Assembly: GCA_045592985.1 (NCBI GenBank) | Contig: JAZNVU010000061.1 | Location: forward strand, 1 to 28,220 | Length of the DNA: 28,220 nt | Source: UMGS172 sp045592985 | GTDB lineage: Bacteria; Bacillota; Clostridia; Oscillospirales; Acutalibacteraceae | Direction of reading: 5' to 3' | In this document: piece after piece, positions 6,520 to 14,177 of the stretch | Position numbering within the stretch: the first letter of the stretch is position 1 | Layout of the letters: every line of letters begins with the position of its first letter | Position numbers and translations under genes: made by a program | The notes under the pieces: generated by a model | Told to the model about the DNA's origin: nothing | The model's input: the letters and a program-made list of their open reading frames with translations, nothing else | Databases searched by the model: none

Positions 6520-6541
6520 ATTGATATCTTTTATTGTCTTT

Positions 6542-6570
6542 ATTATACAATAACATTATCGTTTTTGCAA
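6542..6570 (-). promoter_or_regulatory. Sigma-A promoter of pgi
   Basis: Minus-strand TTGCAA (6565-6570) and a perfect TATAAT (6542-6547) are separated by 17 bases in the 136-base gap upstream of the pgi ATG. The predicted start is about 6535, giving a leader of about 50 bases. Confidence 0.82.
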
Positions 6571-6619
6571 CTGATATTTATAAAAAGTTTACGAAAAATT
6601 GCAGTTTAATGTTCAATAA

Positions 6620-7876
6620 TCAGCAGATTTTAAAACAACTTTTTAACATAAGTACAAACATATACTTAAAACTTACTTTTTCGACAGTTTCGGCAGCCAC
6701 GATTTTCACCGTTCCGACTTCCCTTTCACCTACAAAAATTCTTGTAACACCTATCTGTTGACCTTTTAATATAGGTGCTTTTAATTCTTCTAATAGTTCT
6801 GTTTTTTGAGAAACAGAATTAAGTTTAGATTTTTCTATCAAAAACGTATACGATTCGTTACATTCGGGAATTACCGTATTTGCTACACCTTGGATTACAG
6901 GAATTTCAGAAAGGACGGCATAATCGGTTGTAACGGTTACATTGGTCCAATTGGCAAAGCCGTAATCAAGCAACTTTCTTGCGCCATTAAACCTGTCATT
7001 GCTGTTAGAAGCACCCATAACCACGGTAACAAGTTCGGTGCCTTTACGTTCGGCAGTTGCGGTAAGGCAAGCGCCTGCACCCGAAGTTGTGCCCGTTTTA
7101 AGTCCCGTACATCCCTCGTAAAACCTGACAAGCTTATTGGTATTTACAAGTTCCGATTCGCCATTTCTCAGTGAATCCATCCACACGGTAGAATACTCCT
7201 TAATAAGCGAGTGTTTGATAAGTTCTTTGGACATAACAGCAATATCATGCGCACTTGTTACATGTCCCTCGGCATCTAATCCTGTACAGTTTACAAAATT
7301 TGTATCGTTAAGACCTAATTCGACAGCTCGCTCGTTCATCATAGCAACAAAACTTTCTTCACTGCCTGCTATTGCCTCGCCTAACACTACTGTGGCATCG
7401 TTAGCACTTCCTATAACCGAGGCTTTAAGCAAATCGTGAACCGACATTTGTTCGTTCGGTTCCAACCAGATCTGCGAACCACCCATAGAACACGCATGAG
7501 GGCTGGCGGTAAGCACCGTTTCAAGTGTCAATTGTCCTGCGTCAATAGCCTCCATTACTAAAAGTAAAGCCATGACCTTGGTAATCGAAGCCGGCGGAAG
7601 TTTCATGTGACTTTCTTTTTCATAAAGCACGGTACCGGTTGCAACGTCCATCAAAATACAGGATTTTGCCGGTATTTCCAATGCAGAGCCGACACCTGCC
7701 ACCGTTTCTGTGACGTCAATAATCATAGGTTCTTTAAGGTCATCGGAATTATATTCGGTAACTATACCTTTATTTGATTCCTCGCCTTTCGGAATTTCAT
7801 CAGCATAAACCGTAACCGTACTAAGCACAAGCGCCAAAGCAATCATAATGACCGTTATTCTTTTTAATATATCCAT
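6620..7876 (-). CDS. D-alanyl-D-alanine carboxypeptidase (peptidase S11, PBP5/DacF-like)
   Basis: Penicillin-binding protein that removes the terminal D-Ala from peptidoglycan stem peptides outside the membrane. From ATG 7876 it has 418 residues: signal peptide (about 1-26, ending TVYADE), and S11 catalytic domain with SITK (Ser97-Lys100, nucleophile and general base), SAN (157-159) and KTGT (260-263). A C-terminal beta-rich domain and a hydrophobic tail MFVLMLKSCFKIC follow, likely a membrane anchor. The start at 7876 is preferred because AAGGGGTG lies just upstream and the signal peptide follows directly; a frame 57 bases longer would run through the preceding terminator region. It follows the transketolase terminator. 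Which subtype (dacA, dacB or dacF) is not decidable here. Confidence 0.92.
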   Translation of the reverse strand: MDILKRITVIMIALALVLSTVTVYADEIPKGEESNKGIVTEYNSDDLKEPMIIDVTETVAGVGSALEIPAKSCILMDVATGTVLYEKESHMKLPPASITKVMALLLVMEAIDAGQLTLETVLTASPHACSMGGSQIWLEPNEQMSVHDLLKASVIGSANDATVVLGEAIAGSEESFVAMMNERAVELGLNDTNFVNCTGLDAEGHVTSAHDIAVMSKELIKHSLIKEYSTVWMDSLRNGESELVNTNKLVRFYEGCTGLKTGTTSGAGACLTATAERKGTELVTVVMGASNSNDRFNGARKLLDYGFANWTNVTVTTDYAVLSEIPVIQGVANTVIPECNESYTFLIEKSKLNSVSQKTELLEELKAPILKGQQIGVTRIFVGEREVGTVKIVAAETVEKVSFKYMFVLMLKSCFKIC

Positions 7877-7915
7877 GTCATACACCCCTTTACAACATGG
7901 ATATGCCAATTGCCT

Positions 7916-7958
7916 AAATAAAATAACAAGCACTCTGACAATAATCAGAGCGCTTGTT
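7916..7958 (-). terminator. Strong intrinsic terminator of the ileS-transketolase operon
   Basis: Minus-strand AACAAGCGCTCTGA pairs with TCAGAGTGCTTGTT (14 bp, one G/T pair) around TTATTG, followed by ATTTTATTT. It lies 5 bases after the transketolase C-subunit stop and about 40 bases before the carboxypeptidase ATG. Confidence 0.9.
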
Positions 7959-7963
7959 TTTAA

Positions 7964-8911
7964 TTATTTCTTCATAGCAACGGCATCTTTTGCCTTGGCT
8001 ACGATGTTTTTGGCACTAAGACCGAAAATTTCAAGAAGTTCGGTAGCAGGACCCGACATTCCGAAGGTATCGTTAACGCCAACCTTTATAACGGGTACGG
8101 GAACGGTTTCGGAAATGACCTCTGCAACTGCGGAACCAAGTCCTCCGATAACGGAATGTTCCTCGGCGGTAACAATAGCACCTGTCTCCTTTGCTGCTTT
8201 AACAATTATATCACGGTCGATAGGTTTAATGGTAGCCATGTTGACAATTCTTGCGCTGATACCCTCTGCGGCAAGAAGTTCATAAGCCTCCAAAGCCTCT
8301 TTAACCATAAGACCGGTTGCAATAATGGTGACGTCGGTACCACTTTTAAGTTCAACACCCTTGCCAATTTCAAACTTGTAATCGTCATCGAAAACAACAG
8401 GAACAGCAAGACGTCCAAATCGCATGTAAACAGGTCCGTCAAGCTCGGCTGCGGCAAGAACTGCCTGTCTTGCTTCGGTGGCATCGGCGGGATTGATAAT
8501 GGTCATACCTGGGATAGTTCTCATAAGAGCAATATCCTCACAGCACTGATGTGTTGCGCCGTCTTCTCCAACCGAAATACCGGCATGGGTAGCACCTATC
8601 TTAACATTAAGATGGGGATATCCAATAGAGTTTCTAACCTGTTCGAATGCACGTCCTGCAGCAAACATTGCAAAAGAACTTGCGAAAACCATTTTACCGG
8701 TTGCGGCAAAACCTGCGGCAATGCTCATCATATTCTGCTCTGCAATACCGCAGTTATAGAACATTTCGGGATGTGCTTTTTTAAATGTGCCGGTCTTGGT
8801 TGCGGCGGCAAGGTCAGCGTCGAGAACGATAAAATCTTTTCTGCTTTCTGCCAATTCACAAAGAGCCTGACCGTAGGCGTCTCTGGTAGCAATTTTCTTT
8901 ACTTCTGCCAT
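7964..8911 (-). CDS. Transketolase, C-terminal subunit
   Basis: Second half of a two-gene transketolase, which moves two-carbon ketol units between sugar phosphates in the non-oxidative pentose phosphate pathway using thiamine diphosphate. 315 residues: a pyrimidine-binding domain (about 5-170) with GIAEQNM (55-61, Glu58 the presumed cofactor-activating glutamate) and GEDGATHQ (115-122, with a substrate-side His121), then a C-terminal transketolase domain (about 185-305). ATG with AGGAGG upstream, 17 bases after the N-subunit stop, so the pair should be translated together. It ends the operon, directly before a strong terminator. DXS-type activity is a less likely alternative. Confidence 0.93.
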   Translation of the reverse strand: MAEVKKIATRDAYGQALCELAESRKDFIVLDADLAAATKTGTFKKAHPEMFYNCGIAEQNMMSIAAGFAATGKMVFASSFAMFAAGRAFEQVRNSIGYPHLNVKIGATHAGISVGEDGATHQCCEDIALMRTIPGMTIINPADATEARQAVLAAAELDGPVYMRFGRLAVPVVFDDDYKFEIGKGVELKSGTDVTIIATGLMVKEALEAYELLAAEGISARIVNMATIKPIDRDIIVKAAKETGAIVTAEEHSVIGGLGSAVAEVISETVPVPVIKVGVNDTFGMSGPATELLEIFGLSAKNIVAKAKDAVAMKK

Positions 8912-8928
8912 TTCAATATCCTCCTGCC

Positions 8929-9765
8929 TTAAAGTGCTGCTATCTTAGCATCAAGTTCAGCCAAAGCCTCGGCTGCCTGCTCATCGTTAGGACCTGCACC
9001 GTGCCAGTTCACCTGATTTTCCATAAACGAAACGTCTTTACCCTTTATGGTGTTGGCAATAATTGCAGTAGGCTTACCCTTGCAGTTTTCTGCAGCAGTA
9101 AACGCTGCTTCTATCTGGTCGAAATCATGACCGTCTATTACGATAACATTCCAGTTAAATGCTTCAAACTTTTTATCCAGTGGAAGCGGTGAGTTTACCT
9201 CTTCAACGGTACCGTCTATCTGGAGGTTATTAAGGTCGACAATACAAACGAGGTTGTCAAGTTTCTTAGCGGCGGCAAACATTGCTGCCTCCCAGACCTG
9301 ACCTTCCTCAGATTCACCGTCACCAACTATTGTATACACGCGGTAATCATCACCAAAGTGTTTTGCCGAAAGAGCCATACCTGCAGCAGCAGAAATGCCC
9401 TGACCCAAAGAACCGCTTGACATATCAACACCGGGAATATGCTTTTTATCGGGATGGCCCTGAAGCATTGCATAAGGTTTGCGAAGTTTCTCGATTTCCT
9501 CTATGCGGAAGAAACCGCGAACTGCCAATGCACCGTAGAGTGCCGGTGCGGCGTGACCCTTTGACATTACAAATCTGTCACGGTCTGCCTTGCCCGGATT
9601 TGCAGGATCGATATTCATTTTTTCAAAATAAAGATAGGTCAAAACATCGGTACAAGAAAGCGAACCGCCGGGATGACCCGACTTAGCTTTATTGGTTCCG
9701 ATAATAATCTGACGTCTTACTTCGAGAGCCGTTTTTCTTAGTTCTTTTTTTCTCTGCTCGTTCAT
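8929..9765 (-). CDS. Transketolase, N-terminal subunit
   Basis: Supplies the diphosphate-binding half of the split transketolase. 278 residues. Motifs: SGHPGG (29-34), KGHAAPALY (69-77), and the thiamine diphosphate/metal motif GDGESEEGQ (148-156) ending in DLNN (177-180). Whole transketolases are roughly twice as long; separate N and C genes are common in archaea and Clostridia, so this is not a broken gene. ATG with a full AGGAGG site. The gap to rluD is 37 bases with no room for a good promoter, so it looks like part of the ileS operon. Confidence 0.93.
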   Translation of the reverse strand: MNEQRKKELRKTALEVRRQIIIGTNKAKSGHPGGSLSCTDVLTYLYFEKMNIDPANPGKADRDRFVMSKGHAAPALYGALAVRGFFRIEEIEKLRKPYAMLQGHPDKKHIPGVDMSSGSLGQGISAAAGMALSAKHFGDDYRVYTIVGDGESEEGQVWEAAMFAAAKKLDNLVCIVDLNNLQIDGTVEEVNSPLPLDKKFEAFNWNVIVIDGHDFDQIEAAFTAAENCKGKPTAIIANTIKGKDVSFMENQVNWHGAGPNDEQAAEALAELDAKIAAL

Positions 9766-9802
9766 ATTGAACCTCCTGATGTTGATTTATGTATAAAAGT
9801 TA

Positions 9803-10717
9803 TTACATATCTTTGCTTCTCGTTTTTTGTAAAAACGCTTCAAAATACTGAGGCAGTTGTGACGAGAACTCCATATATTCACCTGTTTTTGGATGTACAA
9901 AACCTATAACCCGTGCATGAAGGCATTGACCTTCCAGTTCAGTTATCACCTTTTTGGGACCATAAAGCGGGTCGCCTGCTATCGGATGACCGAGTGACGC
10001 CATATGTACCCTTATTTGGTGAGTTCTGCCGGTTTCCAACTTAAAATTCATGTGCGTAAAGCCTTCAAGATGTTCCACCACTTTATAGTGTGTAACCGCT
10101 TTTTTGGAATTAACATAAACCACCGCCATACGCTGACGGTTTTTAGGGTCACGTCCTATTGGGGCGTTTACGGTACCCTCCTCGGTTTTTACATTACCAT
10201 AGACAACAGCGCTATATTCTCTTGTAAAGGTATGTTCCTTTATCTGCTCTGCAAGTGACTGATGTGCGGCATCGGTTTTGGCAACTATCAAAAGACCGCT
10301 TGTGTCTTTATCAATTCTATGCACTATTCCGGGTCGCATAACGCCGTTAATCCCCGACAAACCGCCTTTGCAATGAAACAGCAATGCATTGACCATTGTT
10401 CCGTTAAGGTTACCCGGTGCGGGATGAACGACCATGCCTTTTGGTTTATTAACCACAAGCAGGTCGTCATCTTCGTACACGATATCAAGCGGTATATCCT
10501 CTGGAATTGCCTCAGGTTCTTTGAGGTCGGGCATGTTAACGGTTACTTGGTCGCCAACCGACACCTCGGTTTTCTTCTTGGCGGTCTTACCGTTTAACAA
10601 AACGTTACCGTTTTCAATAAGTTCTGCCGCCATCGAACGTGAGAGTGACAGTTCAGATGCTATATACGCATCAAGTCTTACTCCCCCATTTTCGACACTA
10701 AGTATCTCAGTCGTCAT
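9803..10717 (-). CDS. RluD/RluA-family 23S rRNA pseudouridine synthase
   Basis: Converts specific uridines in large-subunit rRNA to pseudouridine. From ATG 10717 it has 304 residues: an S4 RNA-binding domain (about 12-72) and a catalytic domain (about 78-295) with the signature HRIDKDTSG (133-141), where Asp136 is the catalytic residue, and GRTHQIRVHM further on. I use ATG 10717 because AAAGGAAA lies just upstream; a frame 51 bases longer would start deep inside lspA. The start overlaps the end of lspA by 11 bases, suggesting translational coupling. The neighbour pair lspA-rluD is common in Firmicutes. Exact target uridines cannot be read from sequence. Confidence 0.93.
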   Translation of the reverse strand: MTTEILSVENGGVRLDAYIASELSLSRSMAAELIENGNVLLNGKTAKKKTEVSVGDQVTVNMPDLKEPEAIPEDIPLDIVYEDDDLLVVNKPKGMVVHPAPGNLNGTMVNALLFHCKGGLSGINGVMRPGIVHRIDKDTSGLLIVAKTDAAHQSLAEQIKEHTFTREYSAVVYGNVKTEEGTVNAPIGRDPKNRQRMAVVYVNSKKAVTHYKVVEHLEGFTHMNFKLETGRTHQIRVHMASLGHPIAGDPLYGPKKVITELEGQCLHARVIGFVHPKTGEYMEFSSQLPQYFEAFLQKTRSKDM

Positions 10718-11255
10718 TATTTGTTTCCTTTTCGGCAAAATCGCCTTTGTTGATTGCAGCAGTCTCACTCGACAGATGCTTTTTCTTCTTGGCGTCCCTT
10801 ACCAAATCCATAACAAAGTACAGAACTATAAGACCTGCTCCGACACATACGGCGCAATCCGCAATATTGAAAACAGGGAAATCAAAGAAAGCAAATTCCA
10901 AGAAATCAACTACGTTTCCACCACGGAAAACGCGGTCGATAAGGTTACCCAAACCACCCGAAAGCACAAGGCAGATTGCCCAGAACATGGTGTTGCTATC
11001 AAAAGTTTTGCGTATAAGCATACCGATACACACCACCATGATAAGGCTTGTGATGGTTATCAAAAACCATGTCTGCCCCTGAAAGATACCGAATGCGGCA
11101 CCTGTGTTGGGCGGAATACGGTTAAAGTTGATAATACCAGGAATTATATTTTCTATAACTTGATTGGGTTGCATGTAGGTTATAACAAGATATTTGCTCA
11201 ATTGGTCTGCAATAACTATAAGTACACTGCAGACTATTGCTAAAATAGCCGACAT
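10707..11255 (-). CDS. lspA: Lipoprotein signal peptidase (signal peptidase II)
   Basis: Cleaves signal peptides of diacylglyceryl-modified prolipoproteins in the cytoplasmic membrane. 182 residues with four predicted membrane helices (about 3-23, 63-82, 91-108, 134-152). Family motifs: NTGAAFG (50-56), GGLGNLIDR (100-108), VVDF (115-118) and FNIAD (129-133). Asp117 and Asp133 are the presumed catalytic aspartates. The C-terminal tail after 155 is charged and longer than in many homologues. It begins 10 bases after ileS with GGAG overlapping the ileS stop, and its end overlaps rluD. Confidence 0.95.
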   Translation of the reverse strand: MSAILAIVCSVLIVIADQLSKYLVITYMQPNQVIENIIPGIINFNRIPPNTGAAFGIFQGQTWFLITITSLIMVVCIGMLIRKTFDSNTMFWAICLVLSGGLGNLIDRVFRGGNVVDFLEFAFFDFPVFNIADCAVCVGAGLIVLYFVMDLVRDAKKKKHLSSETAAINKGDFAEKETNNDD

Positions 11256-11265
11256 GTTTTACTCC

Positions 11266-14043
11266 TTATTTGTTGATAATTGAAGCACAACGGCTGCAAA
11301 GTGTGGGATGCTCGGCACTTTCGCCAACGGTGTTGGAGAAGCCCCAGCAACGTTCACATTTTCCGCCTTCGGCATGCTTTATGGTAACACCGATACCGGT
11401 CTCACCCTGCATCTCGCCACCCTTTGCGTTTTCGAGTTTTACATTGGACACGATAAAGATGGTGGTAAGCATATCTTCGGCAGATTTGAGGAAGTCGAAC
11501 ATTTCACCCTCGGCAAAAATTGTAACTTCTGCCTCAAGCGAAGCACCTATCACCTTATCGGTACGGGCAACTTCAAGAGCTTTTTTAACATCATCACGGA
11601 TATCGTGAAGTCTATCCCAACGAGCCATAAAATCGGCATCATATTCACCGGTTGCCTTGGGGAATTCGTTGAAAATGATATTTCTTACATCATCGCCAGC
11701 CATGTGAGGCATGAACTTCCAAATCTCGTCCGAAGTAAAGGCAAGAATAGGAGCAATAAGGCGGGTAAGAGTATGAAGAATTTTATAAATGGTAGTCTGT
11801 GCAGCACGACGTGTCTCAGAATCGGTTGCTTCTACATAAAGTCTGTCCTTAGCGGCATCGAGGTAGAAGTTAGACATATCAAGCACACAGAAGTTATGAA
11901 TTGCGTGGAAAATAAGGTGATACTCAAAGTTTTCGTATGCCTCGGTGCACTCCTTAACAATGCTGTCAAGACGCATTAAAGCAAACTTATCCATTTCGAG
12001 CAACTTATCGTCCGAAACAGCATCTATATCGGGATCAAAATCATTGATGCAGCCCAAGATAAATCTTGCGGTGTTTCTGATTTTTCTGTAAATTTCGCTA
12101 AGTTGCTTCAAAATATCCTTAGAAATACGGATATCTGCATGATAGTCGGAAGAAGCAACCCAAAGTCTCAAAATATCGGCACCGTACTGACCGACGATTT
12201 CATCGGGATTAATAGTGTTACCGATAGACTTAGACATCTTCTTGCCTTCACCGTCAACTACCCAACCGTGGGTAACAACGGTCTTATAAGGTGTGATACC
12301 ATATGCAGCAACGGAAGTGAGAAGTGAAGACTGGAACCAACCTCTGTACTGGTCGGCGCCCTCCAAATAAAGGTCTGCAGGAGGCACCATGCCGTCACGT
12401 CCGTTAAGAACTGCGGTGTGTGATACACCCGAGTCAAACCAAACGTCCATAATATCGGTTTCTTTCTTAAATTCGGTGCAACCGCAATCGCACTTTACAC
12501 CCTCGGGCATAAGTTCTTTCTCAGAAAGTTCGTACCAAGCGTCGGCACCCTTTTCCTTAAAGATTTCAACAACCTTTGCGATAGTTTCTTTATTTATAAC
12601 TTCCTTGCCGCAATCCTTGCAGTAGAAAATCGGAATGGGAACACCCCAAGTACGCTGACGTGAAATACACCAGTCACTGCGGTCTTTAATCATACCGCTG
12701 ATACGGTCTTCACCCCAACCGGGTATCCATTTTACCTTTTTAACTTCTTCCAAAGCCTTGTCGGCAAAAGCAGAAATAGAGCAGAACCACTGCTCGGTGG
12801 CACGGAAGAGAATGGGCTGTTTACAACGCCAGCAGTGAGGATATTGGTGGATAATCTTTTCAAGAGCAAAAAGATGGCCTGTTTCATCAAGTTTAATAGC
12901 AATAGCCTTATTAGCCTGCTCGGTGGTAAGGCCCTGGAATTCACCTGCATCGGCTGTCATAAACCCACGATGGTCAACAGGTACTACCATACCTACCTCG
13001 GGGTAGTTACGGCAAACCTCAAAGTCGTCAACACCGTGACCGGGTGCAGTATGAACACAACCTGTACCGCTTTCCAAAGTTACGTGGTTACCAACAATAA
13101 CGAGCGAAGTGCGGTCGATAAAGGGATGTGCACACTTCATATATTCAAGCTCAGAACCCTTAATAGTGCCCATAAGCTCATACTCTTCAATCTTAGCGGC
13201 CTTGAATGCGGCAGGAGCCAATTCGGTAGCCATAACGTAGTATTCACCATTTGCCTTGAACACACCATAATCATAGTCAGGACCTACGCAGATTGCAAGG
13301 TTTGCAGGAAGAGTCCATGTGGTGGTAGTCCAAATAACAAAATAGGTCTTGCACTGCTCTGCACCAAGTGCGGCAAGCTTACCGAATTCTTCAGTAATCT
13401 CAAACTTAACGTAGATAGAATGGCAAGGATCCTCGGCGTACTCAATTTCTGCCTCTGCCAAAGCGGTCTGACATTCGGGACACCAATAAACAGGCTTCAA
13501 ACCCTTATAAATGTAGCCCTTTTCGGCCATGGTACCGAAAATTTCAATCTGCTTGGCAACGTAATCATTGCGAAGAGTAAGATACGGGTCATCCCAGTCA
13601 CCGAGAACACCCAAGCGTTCAAACTGTTTTCTCTGGTCGTCAACAAAGCCTAAAGCAAACTCACGGCAGATTTTACGAAGTTCCAAAGCGGACACCTGAG
13701 CAGTTGATGAAACACCTGCTTTTTTACGTGCCTTAAGTTCGGTAGGAAGACCGTGGGTGTCGTAACCGGGAACATAAGGAGCCTTAAAGCCCGACATGTT
13801 TTTATATCTCAAAACAAAATCTTTAAGGGATTTGTTAAGTGCGGTACCCATATGGATAACGCCATTTGCATACGGAGGGCCGTCATGAAGAATGTAAAGC
13901 GGTTTGCCTTCGTTCTTTTTCATCAATTCTTCATAAGTGTTGTTATCCTGCCACTCTTTCAAAGCCTCAGGCTCGCGTGTGGGCAGACCTGCTCTCATAG
14001 GAAATTCTGTTTGAGGCAGATTTAAAGTCTCATTGTAATCCAT
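11266..14043 (-). CDS. ileS: Isoleucyl-tRNA synthetase
   Basis: Charges tRNA-Ile with isoleucine. 925 residues, class I synthetase. PPYANGVIHMGT (56-67) is the HIGH region (HMGT, with Thr in place of the second His, a variant I recall in Firmicutes), and KMSKS is at 602-606. The editing domain shows TTTTWTLPAN (about 239-248) and GTGCVHTAPGHG (326-337). A C-terminal zinc finger has Cys896, Cys899, Cys916 and Cys919. ATG with ATGGAGAT upstream. It is the first gene of the five-gene operon. Only 67 bases of upstream DNA precede the palindrome centre, so promoter and any T-box leader cannot be judged. Confidence 0.97.
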   Translation of the reverse strand: MDYNETLNLPQTEFPMRAGLPTREPEALKEWQDNNTYEELMKKNEGKPLYILHDGPPYANGVIHMGTALNKSLKDFVLRYKNMSGFKAPYVPGYDTHGLPTELKARKKAGVSSTAQVSALELRKICREFALGFVDDQRKQFERLGVLGDWDDPYLTLRNDYVAKQIEIFGTMAEKGYIYKGLKPVYWCPECQTALAEAEIEYAEDPCHSIYVKFEITEEFGKLAALGAEQCKTYFVIWTTTTWTLPANLAICVGPDYDYGVFKANGEYYVMATELAPAAFKAAKIEEYELMGTIKGSELEYMKCAHPFIDRTSLVIVGNHVTLESGTGCVHTAPGHGVDDFEVCRNYPEVGMVVPVDHRGFMTADAGEFQGLTTEQANKAIAIKLDETGHLFALEKIIHQYPHCWRCKQPILFRATEQWFCSISAFADKALEEVKKVKWIPGWGEDRISGMIKDRSDWCISRQRTWGVPIPIFYCKDCGKEVINKETIAKVVEIFKEKGADAWYELSEKELMPEGVKCDCGCTEFKKETDIMDVWFDSGVSHTAVLNGRDGMVPPADLYLEGADQYRGWFQSSLLTSVAAYGITPYKTVVTHGWVVDGEGKKMSKSIGNTINPDEIVGQYGADILRLWVASSDYHADIRISKDILKQLSEIYRKIRNTARFILGCINDFDPDIDAVSDDKLLEMDKFALMRLDSIVKECTEAYENFEYHLIFHAIHNFCVLDMSNFYLDAAKDRLYVEATDSETRRAAQTTIYKILHTLTRLIAPILAFTSDEIWKFMPHMAGDDVRNIIFNEFPKATGEYDADFMARWDRLHDIRDDVKKALEVARTDKVIGASLEAEVTIFAEGEMFDFLKSAEDMLTTIFIVSNVKLENAKGGEMQGETGIGVTIKHAEGGKCERCWGFSNTVGESAEHPTLCSRCASIINK

Positions 14044-14090
14044 TTTTTATCTCCATTCCGCTTAAAATAATATAAGCTATAATGTTTATA

Positions 14091-14130
14091 GTTAGTCGAA
14101 ACAGTTGATATATCAACTGTTTCGACTAAC
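14091..14130. repeat. Central dyad: 40-base perfect hairpin at the palindrome junction
   Basis: GTTAGTCGAAACAGTTGATA is followed directly by its reverse complement, giving a 20-bp stem with no designed loop. It lies between the two divergent ileS starts, 67 bases from each ATG. Because the whole window is symmetric, the sequence cannot say how much of this stem is a natural chromosomal hairpin and how much is reflected sequence. A natural self-complementary stretch here is the obvious fold-back point for an assembler or polymerase. It has no G/C-rich stem followed by a T run, so it does not look like an intrinsic terminator. Confidence 0.6.
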
Positions 14131-14177
14131 TATAAACATTATAGCTTATATTATTTTAAGCGGAATGGAGATAAAAA

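Noticed and set aside
6620..7933. Longer carboxypeptidase reading with 19 extra N-terminal residues
   Set aside because: The extension runs through the terminator tail and would disrupt the signal peptide; AAGGGGTG supports the inner ATG.
10434..11243. 269-codon frame antisense to rluD and lspA (and mirror)
   Set aside because: Spans two confirmed genes on the opposite strand and matches no recognisable domain.
12835..13653. 272-codon frame antisense to ileS (and mirror)
   Set aside because: Lies wholly inside the well-supported ileS gene on the other strand, Cys/Asn-rich low-quality protein, no ribosome site; a shadow frame.
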